Counted from the first letter of the stretch, positions 11,939 through 24,200 are shown. The stretch: DNA of 64,000 nt from Isoetes taiwanensis (GCA_021234155.1 JAJEKV010000041.1:10193018-10257017), one strand, 5' to 3'. Program-made: numbers and translations. The notes: generated by a model not told the origin, from the sequence alone.

Positions 11939-12283
11939 TTGATGCCGCGATAGAGAAGATCTGAGAAACGAAATTTGAGGCGATCATGAGTGCAGTATCG
12001 ATTTTGCAAGATGAACTATATAACGAGGCTTATATCTATTTTTTGTTCACATTTTGTTCACATTTCCTATCATAAGGAATGTGTAAATGACACTATGCTG
12101 AATAGTATACCACTGATAGTATACTTTATGACTATGTAAGTTATAATTATGAATATAAAAAACACCTTACCTCCAAAAAAAAAAAAAAAAAAAAAAAAGA
12201 TTTACGATTTAAAGAAGCCTTGTACCCTTTTGGTCAATCAAAGCAGTTACTTGATTGTTTTCGGTGATATGTTTTGTGACCTT
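11939..12283. other. AT-rich spacer with a long poly-A tract
   Basis: An A tract of about 24 bases at roughly 12175-12198 follows a 3'-UTR-like stretch. This is compatible with the tail of a + strand retroposed sequence, possibly including the ULP1 fragment, but no flanking duplication was identified. Confidence 0.4.
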
Positions 12284-12540
12284 GTACCACCACCACCCCT
12301 CCACCACACTCCACTACCACCACCACACTCCACCACATCACAATCCACAACACCACACCACACCACCACCACCACCTCCACCACACCACCACCACCACCA
12401 CCACTACCACCACCCCCACTACCACACTCCACCACACCACATCATACCACCACCACCACCACCCCCCACCACCACTCCACACTCCACCATTTGGTGTATG
12501 GTGTGTGGTGAATAGTGTGGTGTGGTGTGGTGTGTGGTAA
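12284..12540. repeat. CCA/CAC-rich simple repeat followed by its inverted GTGGTG complement
   Basis: From 12284 to about 12487 the + strand is almost only C, A and T in ccacca/ccacac words. From about 12490 to 12540 it switches to tggtg/gtgtgg words. The two parts are roughly complementary and could fold back. Long open frames here, rich in His/Pro/Thr on + and Gly/Val/Trp on minus, are repeat artefacts. Confidence 0.9.
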
Positions 12541-12599
12541 TGTACACAGCACTAAGGTGCTCGTTCTGTTGTTCAATTTTTTGCAAAAACTTTTGTTGG

Positions 12600-13527
12600 T
12601 TCACCCTAAACTTTCTGCAATGGTCTCTAATTGTCCGAAAAAACCCTAAACATTTAGCATTCCTTCACGCATTCGCCAATCTTCCGGGTCCGAAACGATC
12701 CTCTATCCTCCAAAATTTGCTGTCCTTTCAAGAAAATCCTGCAGACACCATTCTCTTTGGAAATTTTGATAATCAGCATCCCTCATCTTTTGATATGGAC
12801 CCCATTACTCATGAAGTGCCCTTCTGGGATAACCTTTCTGTGGATCCTGACCATAGAGGCATTCATCATCCTCTTAATCCGGCCACTCGAATTCCTTTTC
12901 CTTACGGAATTGCAAGAAATCACCCGGAAATTCGATCGGATGTGGAGCTGGATGAGAGACTAAAGAGAACCAGGATACCTCACCTCCAGCAACGGAAAAT
13001 GGGCATCTACAATGGTATTTCCTTGAATCTTCCAGTAGTTCATTCTAAAATTGATGCTCTCTCTCATTCTGCTGTTATCATAAAAGTTCAGAAATGTGGC
13101 ATAAAGCTTGATAAATTGTGGGTTTAGGGTTTAAATGTAGTAGATTCTAACTTATTCCTTTCTGATGATCCTAGAATATCTTAACTTTCTGCGTGGAGAA
13201 GGAAGAAGCAAATTTGACAGCCTCTCTCCTTTCAGTAATCAAGTTCAAGATCAGGTTATGCAAAATGACATTGCGACATCTATGGAATCATATCTTATGA
13301 GAAGAGGTCATAAAAGATATAAAAAAGAAAGTGAAGATCTATGGGTTGCTATTTTTTGCAGAGAAGTTGTGCAGGTCCATTGTTTATGGTTCTTTTTATC
13401 AGTCAACAACTTCATTCTTTCTGAAGCACAGTTGACAAGATATAGATCAATGTATTACAACCACAAGCTGCTTGCTGATCTCTATGGATCCTTGTTGATT
13501 CTTTTGGAGGACAAGGACAAATTCTGA
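12600..13527 (+). CDS. Unrecognised coding candidate in two parts
   Basis: An open frame runs to a stop at 13127 and reads, among others, FLHAFANLPGPKRSSILQNLL, PFWDNLSVDPDHRGIHHP and ELDERLKRTRIPHLQQRKM. Its composition is ordinary for a soluble protein. A second open block at 13165-13527 includes MESYLMRRGHKRYKKESEDLW and FCREVVQ. A putative intron ending at a CTAG acceptor near 13170 could join them, with a further donor near 13374. I do not recognise either part. The upstream end of the first frame runs into the simple repeat, so the true start is unknown. It could be an orphan gene, a diverged gene or transposon coding sequence. Confidence 0.35.
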
Positions 13528-14204
13528 TTGTTTTACACTAACAACTGGTCCCCTGACCATTATATCTTTGGATCAACTGATGCCTTCAACACTTATTTTA
13601 ACTCTGTCTTCTTTTCCGACACATGATCATCGACTGTTCTAGCTTACTTTTTTGGTGGATTATCCTGTTGGCAGATTAACATTTTTGGCAGATGCTTCAG
13701 ATGCTTCAAGATGCATTTAAAGAAAAATACTCTGAACATATTTTCCTATTGGCTGCTGGTTACCATATTTTTTAGTGTGCAGATCATAAATTCTGCACCT
13801 TGAAATTCCTTGTTGGCTTTAATGTTTGTTTTGGTATGCTATTTCAGTAAAGGCATACTTTGGTTTGTACTTTGCATTTTATATTAATGACAAAAACTGT
13901 CATTAACTTGAGTTGCAAACTAAATACCAAAAACTTGAGTTGCAAACTAAATACCAAACATGTTTCTTATATTTATCTGAGAAAAGGATAAAAGCAGTTT
14001 CGATTAACTAAAAACGATGGAAACTAAGAGAAACGATTAAAGCAAAAAAATAGTCACAACAGTTGTAGAGAAGAGGAGTTCTGTCATTAATCAAAAAGCT
14101 TTACAAAAAAATAGTTCTGTCATTAATCAAAAAGCTTTACAATTGAAACCCGGGATTAAAAAACAAATCTAAAAACTAATCAGGGCTGGCACCAGACTTG
14201 ATCT
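13528..14204. repeat. AT-rich spacer with two short tandem duplications
   Basis: No gene is visible. A unit of about 25 bp (acttgagttgcaaactaaat) is duplicated at about 13909-13960. A unit of about 38 bp (agttctgtcattaatcaaaa) is duplicated at about 14078-14143. Confidence 0.7.
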
Positions 14205-14530
14205 TCAGGCGGGGGCCATCCTCGGCTCTATATGGAGGTCGTCCTCCATGGCATACAGCTTCATTTCCAGAAGACGCTCCTCATCAGGGTAACCTCGATC
14301 AACCCATTCGAGAACCCGGATTGAACAAATAGCTTGTGCCTCAGTGATAAGTTTTTCAACTTGTGGTGGAGTGAACTTGGCCACCACTGTAACCGGATGC
14401 CCTCTTGATGAAGACATGGATTAGGCCAGAGCTGCGGCGAAGGAAGCGAGCACAATAAATTTGGAGTACTCCGTGACTGTAGTTTTGAACACGGCCATTG
14501 GCGGAATGAGCGGAATGGGCCGGAATGAAA
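14205..14530 (-). CDS. Small unrecognised minus-strand coding candidate next to the LINE
   Basis: A 70-codon frame starts at 14417 and reads MSSSRGHPVTVVAKFTPPQ, then ICSIRVLEWVDRGYPDEERL. Just upstream a different frame reads MAVFKTTVTEYSKF before a stop. The protein-like composition, with an acidic C-terminus, suggests a real small gene or exon. I do not recognise it and the two frames do not join without a splice or indel. It lies immediately downstream, on the same strand, of the LINE insertion, so its 5' part may have been split by that insertion. Confidence 0.3.
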
Positions 14531-14591
14531 CTGACCGAGGAAGAGGAAGATGGGCCGGAATGAAGGCTGCGAGGGCGAAATTTTGGGAATA

Positions 14592-14618
14592 AAAGGGATG
14601 TTTGCATGCATACGATTT
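14592..14618. repeat. LINE target-site duplication, left copy
   Basis: 27 bases identical to 18504-18530, including gggatgtttgcatgcatacg. It directly abuts the poly-T tract at 14616-14632, which is the LINE poly-A tail read on the + strand. The last three Ts may belong to the tail. Both copies also have ttttgggaat a short distance upstream, at 14581 and 18481. Confidence 0.9.
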
Positions 14619-17600
14619 TTTTTTTTTTTTTTGAAGAACTGAGACACTTATATTAAAAGAATGGCAATGATACAAGAGGAGTAGTGAGGAAAAAGAATGC
14701 CCGAAGGGACAAAGACACCTCAGCCTCCATACTAAAAAACTAGGCGTAAACTTCCAATCTCTAGTAATCAACTATCTAAACTCCCCATTCCATTTACAAT
14801 GTGCCTATCTAGTAATCCAATCGCCTCTAGTAATCATGTACAAACTCCCCATTCCCATTTACAATGTGCAAAATATCTCGATTCAAAACTTTGTCTCCTC
14901 TAGGCGATAAACACAAAGAAAACTACGGAATAGCTTATGTGCGAGTCATGGAACTAGAGAGGCTGCGGGTTCTTGAATCCCTTGAAAAATCCATAAGCGG
15001 CGCCGTTTCCAAATCAACCAAATCAACCACGCCTTACGGATGGAAAGCACGCTTCTTAGGAGAGGACCATGAAGGCTGGAAACACATGAAGAAGAATCTT
15101 ACGGCTACACATCGATCCGGAACAATGCTCGACCCAATCCCACATAGCTTGCAAATGTGGGCACAAGACTAGACAATGTTCAATGGACTCCGATGAAACC
15201 ACAGCGAGGGAAAAAAAAACTCACGGTGGCTTAAATCTATGCACGAACATTCACCCTAATGCGGCCCGATTGCACCGCACGCCCAAAGAGAACCCTAACC
15301 TTCGGTGGGGGAGAGTTCAAGTCCATGTCGAGGGCGGGCGCCAACAAGAACCACGAAGCTTGTGCCCACTTGTCGAGAAGGAGGTAAAAGTATCATGAAT
15401 AACCAATGTTGATAACAAGAGCGAACAAAACATGACTCATCGACCCACTGAATGAACCTTCCAAATCTGAAAGACCACCCCTCCACGGAGGAGAAACGCG
15501 GAATATGCGATGGAATCTGAGGCCACTTGCTGCCCGGATAGCTTCGATCACTGCTCTTAAGTCAAAAGGCACGAAAAAACTCCCAAGGAGCGGTTGGCCA
15601 TGCCAATACCAATCCTCTAAGGTGGAAGCGCAGCCCGAGTCCAGCGGGCCTGCGTCCGGCGTGTAAAGCAAAAGGCAAATGCGTCGGGCGAGAGGAACCC
15701 ACAGAAAAGGAGAAGTGTGATGAAATACTGATGCATAGTCTACACGGAAAAACACTTTCGCACATGCTCCCAGGCCCTTGATACACCCTTGAAAAGGTGG
15801 CGTGTGGGAGTGCGACCTCGGGCAGTAAAGCAAGGCCCAAGGCAACTTCCGCGAGGGGCCGGATGGCTTGTGAAAAGCCACACAATTCTACGGAGGGGGC
15901 TGTAAAAGCAATCTGCACGGAGAGAACACCTCTTCATGGAGAATACTCGGACAAGCTTGGAGACTAATACCTTAGAATGCAAAGCCAAATCTAGGATTGC
16001 CAAACCCCCATCCTCTCGGGGGGGAGGCACTTCCACCCGAGGCTACTTTAACCCTTTGCTCCTTCTGCGGTCCACCCCAAACAAAGTTTGGGACCATTAC
16101 GTCCAATTCACGAACCTTGCGTGCGGAGCTAACATAACGGTGCCAGCGTGTATCGTGGGTGCTTTCTGAGCAGCCCTTAGCTTCTGGTAATCACGCACGC
16201 CATCGACAACTTACTACCCTTCCACCAATTCGGTGCTTACGTAGTCCACAAAATCTCATCCCGAACCACGACCCATAGAGATATCACCGCCAAAGGAATG
16301 CCCGAAGTCTAGTACATGCATTCAGGGGAGTACCTTCAAGGGAAGAGAAACAAACAAAGATGGCGTCTCCAAAGCCCACCAGAGCGAACACTTTCCCCAA
16401 TTAAAGAAGACAACCAAAAGCCAAGGAAAATGTATCCGGCAAACCCTTAACATTACGCAAATTGCTTTCTTCTGGCGTCACAAAGAGGAAAGTGTCATCA
16501 CATGGCCCGATTGCAAATCTGGCATTGCCGTTACGCATCCGAAGACCCTCTACCACTCCCTCATCTACTGCAGTCAAGAGCAATTGTGATAATGCCTCCG
16601 CCACCATGGTAAACAAAAATGGGGCGGAGGGCAGCCACGGCGGACTCCTCTTCCCCATCGAAAAGAGCGGGGAGGGCTCCCCTTGCACCTGGCTGTAGCT
16701 TCGTCTTGGCGTGTGAAGCTTCATAACTGTTTCTGTAAAACGGGGACCACAACCCAAAGCGGAAAGCACACTAGACAATTGCTAATAGAGGATGCTAGAA
16801 CCAGTTTAAGCTTTTCTGCCAAAGCTTTTGCAATAATCTTATACCGGAGGAGAGCAAAAAATAGGCCTCAATCATTGATGCGTGGATGGTTTGTTTTACC
16901 TTAGGGATCAAATCTTGCAGGCGGTGTTAAGAATTTTATCCATTTCATGAGGCCCTGACAAGTCAAGATAGACTGATACTGACTCTCCGGCCCATTCCCA
17001 ATAAGTGCGAAAAGAATTCCCACGGGCACACCATCCGACCAGGACACTTATCCTTAGCCATGCACATACATGCACCCTCTAAATCTTCCTTGGAGAGTTC
17101 ATGTTCTAAACTATCAGTGATGGTGCAAGATAGATGGCTTAATGGCGGCTAAAACCCGGATCACGCATTTCTTGCTTTCATTATGGAAGCGGCCTAGCAA
17201 AGAACATTGAAAAATGGTGGTGCACATACTTACGGAGATCAGCGGGATCCTCCATTTCGACCATCGACAAAGTAAGGGATGCCATTGATCTTTTATCTTG
17301 TGGCTGCCTTCTTTGCCCTAAAAAAAATCGAAGAGCTCGTGTCTCCTTGTTTCAACCAAGTAAGTCGGACTTCACCCGAGCTTCTTTAACTTTGACCTGC
17401 TCTAGAGATATGATCTGGCTGCCGGTATGGCATTCTCACCGGATGCCATCGAAAGGTTGTGCCGAATCTGCTCCAACTCTCTATAGAGTAAGTGGAGTTC
17501 ACATAAATCTGGCTTGAACTTCATTGCCTACCAAAAGCCTTAGCAAAACTTTTGACCCCTAGCCAATCTTTGCCACCATGCACGCCATTCCACTCGAGAG

Positions 17601-18503
17601 GAGAAGGTATTGAGCCACAAGTCCGAACAATGAGGCGAAGACTTCATCTGTCCAAGAAGCCCCGGGTATTCAGGGCGAAATCTTGTTACGGAGGGTTTGG
17701 GGGTAGAAGTATCTTGGCTACACAACAATTGAGGATAATGATCTGAAATGGAGGTGGAAAGAATGTTGCTCCTATCTTGGAGAGGGTACTTCATCCAATG
17801 TGCGAGGGAGGCATAACATCTATCATGCACGGCATAGGCCCACCCGCCCCCAATCGTCTATTGCACCATGTGAAAGACAAATCTCCTTCCACCTCTACCA
17901 TAGCGGATCTGCAACAATCTAGACCATTGGTCCCTCTCGTTTCTTAAAACCACAATGTCAATCTGCACGGGGGCGGGCGATCCATGACTTTGCTCTACCA
18001 TATTAAAGTCTCCTAGTAGCAACCGGGCTACTTGCAAACCACCAAGATTCCTTATCTTGTTTCTTATTGTGGCCCTGAGCACCTCTCACGAGATGGCTGG
18101 TTTGAGGCATAGACATTCACAATCCCCATTCCTGTCCTCCCTCAAGCCCACTTAATAATTGCCCAGCGACCATACTTATCTCTGCTGCGAGATGCGTAAC
18201 ATTAACATTCATTTTCCAAGCAATAAGAGTACCCCCACTAGACCGCCCCAAGGAAGAGGCAATGGATGCAAAATGTCTTCCAACCATATCCATCAATTGT
18301 GTCATATCTCCCCTGTGGCACTTATGCTCCTGAATACAAACAATATCATGATGAAGGCGGCCAAAAAGAAACTCTAGCCCTCTTACTACTAGAGGATCGC
18401 ACCCCCCTCACATTCCAACTGAGAATTGTCCTATTCATCCCACAACAGTCTTGTTCCTCCTCTCGCGAGGGGGCATACGATTTTGGGAATGAGGCAGAAG
18501 AGG
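14619..18503 (-). mobile_element. Non-LTR retrotransposon (LINE), decayed, ORF2-type
   Basis: This is a minus-strand LINE of about 3.9 kb. Read from high to low coordinates, the apurinic endonuclease comes first: LSWNVRGV near 18417, GGTLIAWK near 18236 and LLLGDFN near 18020. The reverse transcriptase follows, with PFLFTMVAEALSQLL and the active-site block CDDTFLFV near 16500, a variant of the usual ADD. A C-terminal Cys/His-type segment (LCPHLQAMW) lies near 15165. The poly-A tail is the 17-T tract at 14616-14632. Multiple frames and stops show it is dead. The upstream end lies just before the endonuclease and no ORF1 was found, so it is 5'-truncated or lacks ORF1. A 27-bp target-site duplication flanks it. 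Confidence 0.9.
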
Positions 18504-18530
18504 AAAGGGATGTTTGCATGCATACGATTT
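18504..18530. repeat. LINE target-site duplication, right copy
   Basis: 27-base match to 14592-14618, marking the 5' end of the LINE insertion. Confidence 0.88.
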
Positions 18531-18750
18531 CACACCTCGGGAGCCGAGCCACCCACCTCAATATTTTTGCAAATGTAAAATGTATAGGTTGATCAATATA
18601 TGAGACCAATTCCTTGGTATGCAGTTAGCACAAACCTAACACAAAGTTAGCAACATCCCACATGCATATATCACAAAAATCGTGCGCATATATAAATAGT
18701 TTTTTGCTGCTTCATTGAAGAGTGTGGATAGAGATTAGATGATGAAAAGT

Positions 18751-20371
18751 TGTGACGTCCCCTACTGCATTATCACGATTGCACTCACCGTTATACAAGC
18801 GAGGATTCATCCCCATACCAGCTCCATCTTGCGTCTGAGGGGCCCTCCACATAACTGCTTTACAACCACGGCGGTTCCAGTGGGAAGAGTGAAGGGGTCA
18901 TTTTACCCCGTCTCCCTCAGGGCCTACCTAGCGTAAACATACATGTCAGTATATAACATAAGCACATATCCACCTCGAAGGGTGGTCCATCACATCTGCA
19001 TAAACAAGGTGAGCACAATACATATGGGAAGTCCTACCCAAGGCTCAGACTCAAGGGAATGGTGATGGGCGGTCTCGGAGTTCATTGCGAGGCGAAATTC
19101 ATGACAATGGATTGGGCTGGCATATGAACATGGCATAGGGTTGTCCACTCCATCAGCCCCTCACATTGCACACTTTGCGAGTAGGCTGAAAAGTGTCGGG
19201 GACTGGCCGCCCATGGGATGCATAGCCAAAGGGCTATTCACGGGTTTCATCTCCCGGTTCGATGGGGCGGTAGGGATCACTCCCTCGAGAGATCTACATC
19301 TTGACTCAAGGTGACTAGAGGGCCCTTGCCCGTGTCGACTTGAACCCATTGGAAGGTGAACCCCACCCCGGGGTGTCGAGCCCATGCCTTGCCTTTTCGG
19401 TGGCAAGCCATTAGACCAGATCACAATGATCCCGGTAGCACTAACACACCATAGGGATCGTTCAAAGTCGAGAACCACGAACCTCCTTCTAAGCGATCGG
19501 CCCCCTTCACCCACAACCAGGTGTGGTTCTTGTGCCCTGAGGCGAATCTATAGTGTGCTAGAGGCTACTCTAGGAGCATCTACTACCAAGCTTTGGGTCT
19601 CTACCCCTTCCCAATACAAGGAGTTCATAGAGATACATCATCCATATACATCATCGCGGAAGAACTAAAGAACTATACCTAATCTGCATCATAGAGTTAG
19701 GTTCTTTGGTTAGAGGCTGGTATCTAGAGATCTAGAAGGCTGCTATGGGCAATTTAATAGGCTAAACCTCTTGATTCTATGACTGAAATAGGGTTTTAGA
19801 CTATCTAATTAACCAAATACTGATCCTTGAGTGGCTCCTCGACTGAGGCTCGACCATCCTGGCTGGCTTTCGAATCAAGGGAAACTAATGGTGCAATTCT
19901 CTCGGTAGTCACGGAAGGTGGTTTTGGCTGTTGAGGCAGCCAAAGCGAGTTCTAAAACCCTAGAAACGAAAATTGGGCGGTTAGGGTTTCCCTCCTTAAT
20001 AGACAAAGGGGTTGGCTAGGGTTTCCAATTATCCCCTTTAGGCATGTGGGATAATTGGGAATGGCCCCACCCCTTTAATGGCTAGGTGGCAAAATGTGCT
20101 CACATGGAAATGTGTGCCCACATTAATGTGTACATTGGAAGATGTGCACATTAATTGCCTATGGGTGTGGCCCACTTGGCATCAAGTGTCCACATGGAAA
20201 TGTGTGCCCACATTAATGTGTACATTGGTAGTTGCCCATATTTCTCGGCAAGTTGCCCCTAGGGCTACCCACACGGCTGCGTTAGCGTTACCGTTAGTCG
20301 GTGGGCGTGTGCGGCGTGGCCAGCGATGCGGTATCGTCACGGGACCGTTATCTGCGTCACGGAATGTCACA
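18751..20371 (-). repeat. 3' LTR of a Ty3/gypsy element (copy A, 1621 bp)
   Basis: The LTR starts TGTGACATTCC and ends GACGTCACA on the minus strand. It is bounded by a polypurine tract at 20372-20385. It aligns in reverse with the + strand LTRs at 37225-38929 and 39393-40947, for example through the block gtgtgggcaaggcatg. The U3-side part contains a duplicated block (acatggaaatgtgtgccc) at about 20103 and 20190. Confidence 0.88.
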
Positions 20372-20428
20372 TTCTCCCCACCTTGAAATGATGTTGTCGC
20401 GGCAACATGGTGGGTCTCCCCACCTTGG
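20372..20428 (-). promoter_or_regulatory. Polypurine tract, present twice
   Basis: CAAGGTGGGGAGAA sits directly before the LTR (20372-20385 on the minus strand). A second copy, CAAGGTGGGGAGA, lies 42 bp further inside at 20415-20427. It primes plus-strand DNA synthesis in LTR elements. The same pair at the same spacing occurs at 37169-37182 and 37211-37224. Confidence 0.8.
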
Positions 20429-21239
20429 GATCAACCTAACACCGCAATCAACACGATACATACTATAAGCTACTATAATACTTACATTTATTAAGATTAC
20501 CTTAAGGTAATATTTTTTGGACATTATCCGTCATTATGAAATAACATCAATTCATAACATCATTGAAGCGGATCCTTTCGAGAATTCACTTAACATGGAC
20601 AATTAAGTTTATCAAAATTAAAATTAACGTCCGGGTGTTCTTCATTCCTTGCAACACATTCCAACAAAATTTGTGTTGCAAGTCTTCGTCTTTCGACCTC
20701 CTTGCCCTCCGGAGCTCTATTGGCTGCTTGGTCGACACTACATTAGTACCATTTTAATTATTAATAAAATTTTGGTTATATGGTGACCACCCACCTATCT
20801 ACATGGATGCATGGCTAATCTCCGTAGGAAGGGGGTGAATCTTCCATTATGGCCGTGGAGCGGCGCCTATGCCGCTCATGCCTACACCCTAGTTGCCCGG
20901 TATGAAGGATAGGTCCTTCCGTATATGGGGCGTGAAGGCCTGATTCCTCCTATCAAAGCATATATGGGGCTAGAGGTGCTTTTCCTACCCGTGCATTCCT
21001 TCATGACCTCCTTTCTCTAGAGGTGGAGTCTACTTAGTGGGGCCAGTAGACTTTCTAATCTACCTTCCACTCGCCCAAGCGAATGCGGTCATGCCTACAT
21101 TGACATTACACCACGCCCTAGAGATCACCCGTAGTGGTCTCATCATCGATCTAGCATGCGACCCATACCTAGCATAGGTTGCATCGTGAATTAATCTTAA
21201 CTATACATAATTAATCTACACAAATCGACATGCACGGCC
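20429..21239 (-). mobile_element. 3' untranslated part of gypsy copy A
   Basis: This stretch lies between the chromodomain end and the polypurine tract and carries no gene. It is homologous in reverse to 36037-37168, for example ttgtgttgcaagtcttcg and gccatgcatcc-type blocks. AT-rich parts near 20440-20560 alternate with GC-richer parts. Confidence 0.8.
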
Positions 21240-24200
21240 CGATTTCTTGGAGATGACCTTGCCGTCCCATTGCTCCATGAACTGTGGATGCTTTGCTTTA
21301 CTAAATCTTTCTTAAGTACCCGTAATCGGCGTCTTCCAGCGGCAAGTGTTTCCACTTGACCAAATATTGGAGAAACTTCGGATCTCCTCGTTTTCTTGAA
21401 AGCTTTATCAAGAATCAGTGCGGAACTATCTCCAACTCCTCCTCCGTCATTTCCAACAACGTTGGAGTGTCCAAGACCGTCTAGATTTGGGTATGCTTCT
21501 TCAACAAACTCCGCGTGGAAAACCTTATGAATCTTTAGGTGTCTTTGGCAAGTCTAGTTTGTAGGCTTGATTGCCTACTCTCGACTATTACGAAAGGTCC
21601 GACCCACCTTGGAGCAAGCTTCTTACAATTTCGATCTGAGCCGCTTTGCTTCACTTTGATCTTGAGCCAAACATCATCTCCAACTTTGAACTCTCTTCTT
21701 TGTTCGATGCTTGTCGTGATGCTTTTACGTCGACTTCTTGCTGCTAGCAAATACCCTCGAACTTCTTCCACGGTACTTGCGTGTCGGCCAACATCTGCTG
21801 AAACCTCTACTTTTGACCGGGATTGTGCCAAGTATCTGGGGTCGGCGATAGCGTAATTGATCATAAGCGGCGACATTTGGGATGATTCACGCTTGGTGCT
21901 ATTGTAGGCAAACTCCACCAAGTGAATAAATTCTTCCCACATACCTTGCTTATTCGGACATAGTTTCATAGCATGTCTTCTAAAATCCTGTTGGTCCGCT
22001 CGTTTTGGCCATCCGTCGAGGATGATATGCCGTGCTCATGGATAACCGTGCGAATAGTGCATAAAGAGGTCTTGCCAAAAGCGCTCATGAACTTGGATCC
22101 ACTGTGGAGATAATCTCCCTTGGCATGCCATGAAGCACGAAGATCTCTTTGGTGAAGAGCTTTCTTTGTATCCATATTTTTGTATCGTGGTCAAAGGCAC
22201 AACATGTGCCATTTTAGACAACTTATCGACCACTACCATCAAGGCATCCTTCCCTCTTACCGTTCTTGGGAGGCTGTTATAAAATCCATCTTGATTACTT
22301 CCCACTTAGCGTTTGGCACCGCTAATGGCTCTAATGCTCACGGAATTGGGTTGTTCCGCCTTTGTCTGTGACATAGCTGGCATTCCTTGATGTAGCGAGC
22401 TACTTGCTTCTTCATTCCTGGCCAATAATAGGCTTTGCGCTTTTTGAAATATGTTTTCATGAATCGCATGGCCAGGCTATTGGGCTGTTGTGCGTGTCGT
22501 GGAGGATCAATTTCCTTACACCGATGATTCGGTGCAGCACAACTTGTTCTTATGGTATAACAGGTTGCCTTCCTTTTTATAATGTTTAAAGGCTTCCCGC
22601 TCTTTATCTGTTCTAGCCTCCTAGAGGCTTACCCATACTTCCTTGAAATCCACATCGTTGGCAAGGATTCTTCAATCTTCTTACCAAAGTCATTTGGAGG
22701 CGTCGAAATTGCATTACAATGCACTCTAGTTGTCGGGGGATGCCTTGAAAAAGCATCCGCTACCACATTGAGCTTCCACGGCTTGTAGACTATATCAAAG
22801 TCATACTCTTCAAGGAACTCCATCCACCTTCTACGCCTCGGGTTGAGGTGTGGTTTCGCGTGAATACATCTTGGAGGCTCACGATGGTGCGTATCCAACT
22901 GGAACTTCCTTCCCAAAGATAGTGCCTCAAATTCTTAATGCCACGACAACCGCCAAGCAATTCCTGATGCGTGGGTGGGGTAAGCGGCGTTTCGGCGTCG
23001 TTCATCTTCCTGGAATCATCACGCTACCACAGCTCTTCTTGCATGAGCCTTTGCACACGTAGCTATCTTACTCGGCGTGCAATCGCTACAAGCTTGTCTT
23101 TCTCGGTCCGGCGGGGTTTAAAGGCTGGGGCGGTTGTTAAAGCTTCCTTCAACAATTCAAACCCGCTTGGGCTTTCTTGTGCCAATGCTACGCCCAATCT
23201 TTCACTTTCTCCGCCCTCGTCAAGTCACGTTAGCGGGGCGCTATCTTAGCAAAGTTCTTCCGCGAACTTCTGTAGTACCACAACTGGTAGAAAACTTGAC
23301 TTCATGCACATTCTTGGCCCGACCCTTTGAATGGCGGCTTCAATCTTGGCGGGGATCCGTCGAGATTCCTTAGGCGAGATCACATGACCCGGGGTATTCC
23401 ACCTTCTGCATTTAGCGCGGTGACGCCCGACAACTTGGCGTACAAGCGGTGCCTCTTCAACTTCTCTAGCACTCTCCTTAAGTGTTGTGCGTGCTCTTCA
23501 AGGGATCTGCTATACACCAAAATGTCATCAAAGAATACAATCACAAAGGTGTCTAAAAAACTCCACGAAGATGTAGTTCATGAGCCTCATGAGCGTCGGC
23601 GGGGGCATTCGATAAGCCAAAAGGCATCACAGTGAACTCATAATGCCCATCACCGTTACGAAGGCGGTCTTATGGATATCTTCTTCCTTTATCCCGATCG
23701 ATGATAGCGACCTTAAAATTCGATTTTGGAAAGACCTTTGCACCTTGGAGTTGATCCATCAAATTAAATCGATGCGGGGGCGCATACTTGTTCTTAATGG
23801 TGTGCTTGTTCAGCTGCCTATAGTCTATGCACATCCTTAAACTGCCATCCTTCTTCTTTACAAAGAGAGATGGGGCTCCAAATGGCGAGACACTAGGTCT
23901 AATAAAGCCTAGATCGAGCAACTCACGCAATTGCTTCTTGACTCCGTCAACTCTGCGTCGTCATTACGTATGGAGCCTTACTTGTCGGCTTTGCTCGGTT
24001 GAGTGCTATCTCACACTCGACTCCCCTATAAGGAGGAAGGCTGCTTGATCTCATCACGGAAAGAGATCATGGAATTCCGTGATCAGGTGAGCTATTTGCC
24101 CCCGGCTTCTTCTTTTAACACCCTGTCTTCTTTGCTTTCCTCTGATTACGGCTCATCAATCTCAAGCTTGAAGATGTATGCTACTTGCTCGCTCTTGATG

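Noticed and set aside
12234-12604. Several long frames across the CCA/GTG repeat, encoding His/Pro- or Gly/Val/Trp-rich peptides
   Set aside because: They are open only because the simple repeat lacks stops, and several frames are open at once.
14261-14771. Frames reading through the poly-T tract
   Set aside because: They join host sequence, the LINE tail and LINE 3' end and cannot be one gene.
15295-16169. Multiple overlapping frames on both strands at 15-16 kb
   Set aside because: They are degraded LINE sequence between RT and the 3' end; none carries an independent domain.
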